Part shown: piece by piece, positions 62,635 to 64,000 of the stretch
Numbering within the stretch: the first letter of the stretch is position 1
Layout of the letters: each line of letters opens with the position of its first letter
NCBI RefSeq assembly: GCF_004570325.1
Contig: NZ_SPQO01000013.1
Location: forward strand, 62,001 to 126,000
From: Mycobacterium sp. PS03-16
GTDB taxonomy: Bacteria; Actinomycetota; Actinomycetes; Mycobacteriales; Mycobacteriaceae
DNA: 64,000 bases
Reading direction: 5' to 3'
Notes under the pieces: model-generated
Told to the model about the DNA's origin: nothing
What the model saw: only the letters and a program-made list of their open reading frames with translations
The model's database searches: none
Made by a program: the position numbers and the translations under genes

Positions 62635-63468
62635 GTGGGCCACTCTGACTGGGTGCCGACTACACGTGAGAAGACCTGGTGTGCGGGCCGCTTCTGGTGG
62701 GACTGTTCTGCGTCCGCGGAGGCGAACGCACGGACCGTACGCGCGCTGGTGTTCGACCTCGACGCGCTGACCGATCTGGACATCGACGCCCATCGTGTCG
62801 TGTTCAACGCGGCGTTCGCCGCGCACGGCATCCCGATCGAGTGGTCGGCGGCCCGGTACCGCAAGCTCACGGTGTTGCGTGACGAACGCCAGCGCGTGCT
62901 GGCCGAGCTGCGCAACCACTGCGTCGGGCCGGAATGCGACGTGCTGACCGAGCTGCTCGCCGACGACATCTGCACCACCAAGGCGATGATGTTCGACGAG
63001 ATGGTCCTCGACGCGGGCCTGTCGCCGCGGCCCGGTTTGCAGGACCTGATCGATGACGCGTTCGCCGCCCAGGTGCCGGTCGCGGTGGTGACCGACGGCC
63101 GGCGCGCCTGGGCGCAGCCGCTGGTCCGCCAGCTCGTCGGGGAGGGACAGGTCGAGACCATCGTGACGCGTGACGACGTGGCCGCGCCGGGCCCGGAGGC
63201 CTATCGGCTGGCGCTCGGGGAGCTCGGCGTCCCCGCCCACGACGCGCTGGCCATGACCGGTTCGGCGAAGGGACTGCGCACCGCGACGGCCGCGGGGTTG
63301 GCCACCGTGCTGGTGGGCGCGCAGCCGGGCGCCGGTGAACTGCGCCGGGCCGTGACGGCGCGCGCGGACTACGCGGGCGAGGATCCGCTGCGGTTGGCGA
63401 CCTGTCACCGCCTGCACGCCCGGTGGTGGGCTTCTGCGACACCACCGGCGACACAACCGGCCGCGTAG
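62635..63468 (+). CDS. HAD-superfamily hydrolase
   Basis: A protein of up to 277 residues. The catalytic Asp is in 'VFDLDALTDLDIDAHRVVFNAAFAAHGI' (D-x-D), motif II Thr in 'VAVVTDGRR', and 'DALAMTGSAKGLRTATAAGLATVLVG' holds motif IV residues in reduced form. The first 36 codons before the fold are not conserved-looking, so the start is uncertain: GTG 62635 or GTG 62653. It probably cleaves a phosphate ester, but the normal motif IV acidic pair (G-D-x3-D) is replaced by 'TGSAKG', so activity is in doubt. Confidence 0.8.
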   Translation: MGHSDWVPTTREKTWCAGRFWWDCSASAEANARTVRALVFDLDALTDLDIDAHRVVFNAAFAAHGIPIEWSAARYRKLTVLRDERQRVLAELRNHCVGPECDVLTELLADDICTTKAMMFDEMVLDAGLSPRPGLQDLIDDAFAAQVPVAVVTDGRRAWAQPLVRQLVGEGQVETIVTRDDVAAPGPEAYRLALGELGVPAHDALAMTGSAKGLRTATAAGLATVLVGAQPGAGELRRAVTARADYAGEDPLRLATCHRLHARWWASATPPATQPAA

Positions 63469-63577
63469 GGAGAATTTTGCCGAACCTCGTCCCGGAGCAC
63501 CTTCAATGTGCAAGTTTGGACGTGCGCGGGGCACGTCGGCGGTCGAGGGGTCGCCGACGGCCCGTCGGGGGGCGGTG

Positions 63578-64000
63578 CTACTCGCCCCGTAGCATCGCAA
63601 TGATTGCGGAGAAGTCCTTATCGGCGTGTTCGGCGCCGAATTCCGCGTAGAGCTGTGCGGCGTGGCTGCCCAGCGGCGCGGAGGCGCCCGTCGCGGACAC
63701 CGCGTCCATCGCCAGCCCGAGGTCTTTGTTCATCAGCGCCGTCGCGAAGCCCGGTCTGAAATCGTTGTTCGCCGGTGATGTCGGAACCGGCCCCGGCACC
63801 GGGCAATTGGTATGCACCGCCCAGCAGTTGCCGGTGGCACCGGTGATGACGTCGAACAGCGACTGCGCGGACAAGCCGAGTTTCTCGGCGAGCACGAACG
63901 CCTCACCGATCGCGATCTGCTGGACCGCGAGCACCATGTTATTGCACAGTTTGGCGGCCTGACCGGTTCCCGAGGCGCCGCAGTGCACCACTTTGCCCGC
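63578..64000 (-). CDS. mmsB: 3-hydroxyisobutyrate dehydrogenase, C-terminal part (cut by window edge)
   Basis: The visible 140 codons are the helical C-terminal domain of beta-hydroxyacid dehydrogenases. 'GASGTGQAAKLCNNMVLAVQQIAIGEAFVLAEKLG' carries the catalytic Lys, and 'FRPGFATALMNKDLGLAMDAVSATGASAPLG' the conserved substrate loop. The N-terminal Rossmann domain lies beyond the right edge. It oxidises 3-hydroxyisobutyrate in valine catabolism. In M. tuberculosis mmsB (Rv0751c) is close to the sigL block, consistent with position. Confidence 0.85.
   Translation of the reverse strand, partial: AGKVVHCGASGTGQAAKLCNNMVLAVQQIAIGEAFVLAEKLGLSAQSLFDVITGATGNCWAVHTNCPVPGPVPTSPANNDFRPGFATALMNKDLGLAMDAVSATGASAPLGSHAAQLYAEFGAEHADKDFSAIIAMLRGE

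Overview
The window is high-GC actinobacterial chromosome and almost certainly comes from a fast-growing Mycobacterium (Mycolicibacterium). Evidence: an antigen-85 mycolyltransferase, BfrA, a SigL/RslA pair, a 13E12 (DUF222) HNH gene under a LexA box, TIGR00027 methyltransferases, F420 oxidoreductases, KstR- and IdeR-type operators and many leaderless starts. A lon gene, absent from M. tuberculosis, points to a fast grower. I see no rRNA, tRNA, CRISPR array, insertion sequence or prophage.

Left part (1-16.8 kb). A polyol dehydrogenase tail leads into an RbsA/RbsC-type ABC importer with two tandem near-duplicate binding lipoproteins, closed by a strong hairpin. Facing it is a three-gene operon of a DUF559-type nuclease, a winged-helix-like protein and a dual-P-loop HerA-like ATPase. 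This is the best candidate for an undescribed system. Then come a lipoprotein, DUF72 plus an EndoIII-like protein, a TfoX-N protein, a small conserved protein, lon, a small membrane protein and antigen 85.

Middle (17-35 kb). A degenerate adenylate cyclase is translationally coupled to an MscS channel carrying a cyclic-nucleotide domain (the Rv2434c/Rv2435c pair). Next are DUF1810, a GH13 enzyme with a deaminase, and a TetR-permease-TPR operon with a palindromic operator. Metabolic genes follow: a cupin, a thioesterase with a KstR box, FUSC, EthD, a crotonase, and a Baeyer-Villiger monooxygenase-ADH-SDR operon with its own palindrome.

Iron and nitrogen block (35-44 kb). Bfd and a conserved protein lie under an IdeR box and are divergent from bfrA. 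An Rv1877-type exporter, a CxxC (AhpD/CMD-type) protein with a second KstR box, glnA3 and an amidohydrolase follow. A limonene-epoxide-hydrolase-like protein, a D-aminoacylase-like amidohydrolase and an SDR lie on the opposite strand.

Right part (45-64 kb). A secreted dienelactone hydrolase and the SOS-regulated 13E12 HNH gene are followed by helD, which has a rifamycin-associated element upstream. An F420 oxidoreductase comes next. Then comes the Rv0724-Rv0737 block: sppA, SAM methyltransferases with a coupled 52-codon remnant, secY-adk-map, sigL-rslA and a MarR gene. A GAF histidine kinase with NarL-type regulator, a HAD hydrolase and the C-terminal part of mmsB end the window. Segments that are far apart in M. 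tuberculosis H37Rv are joined here.
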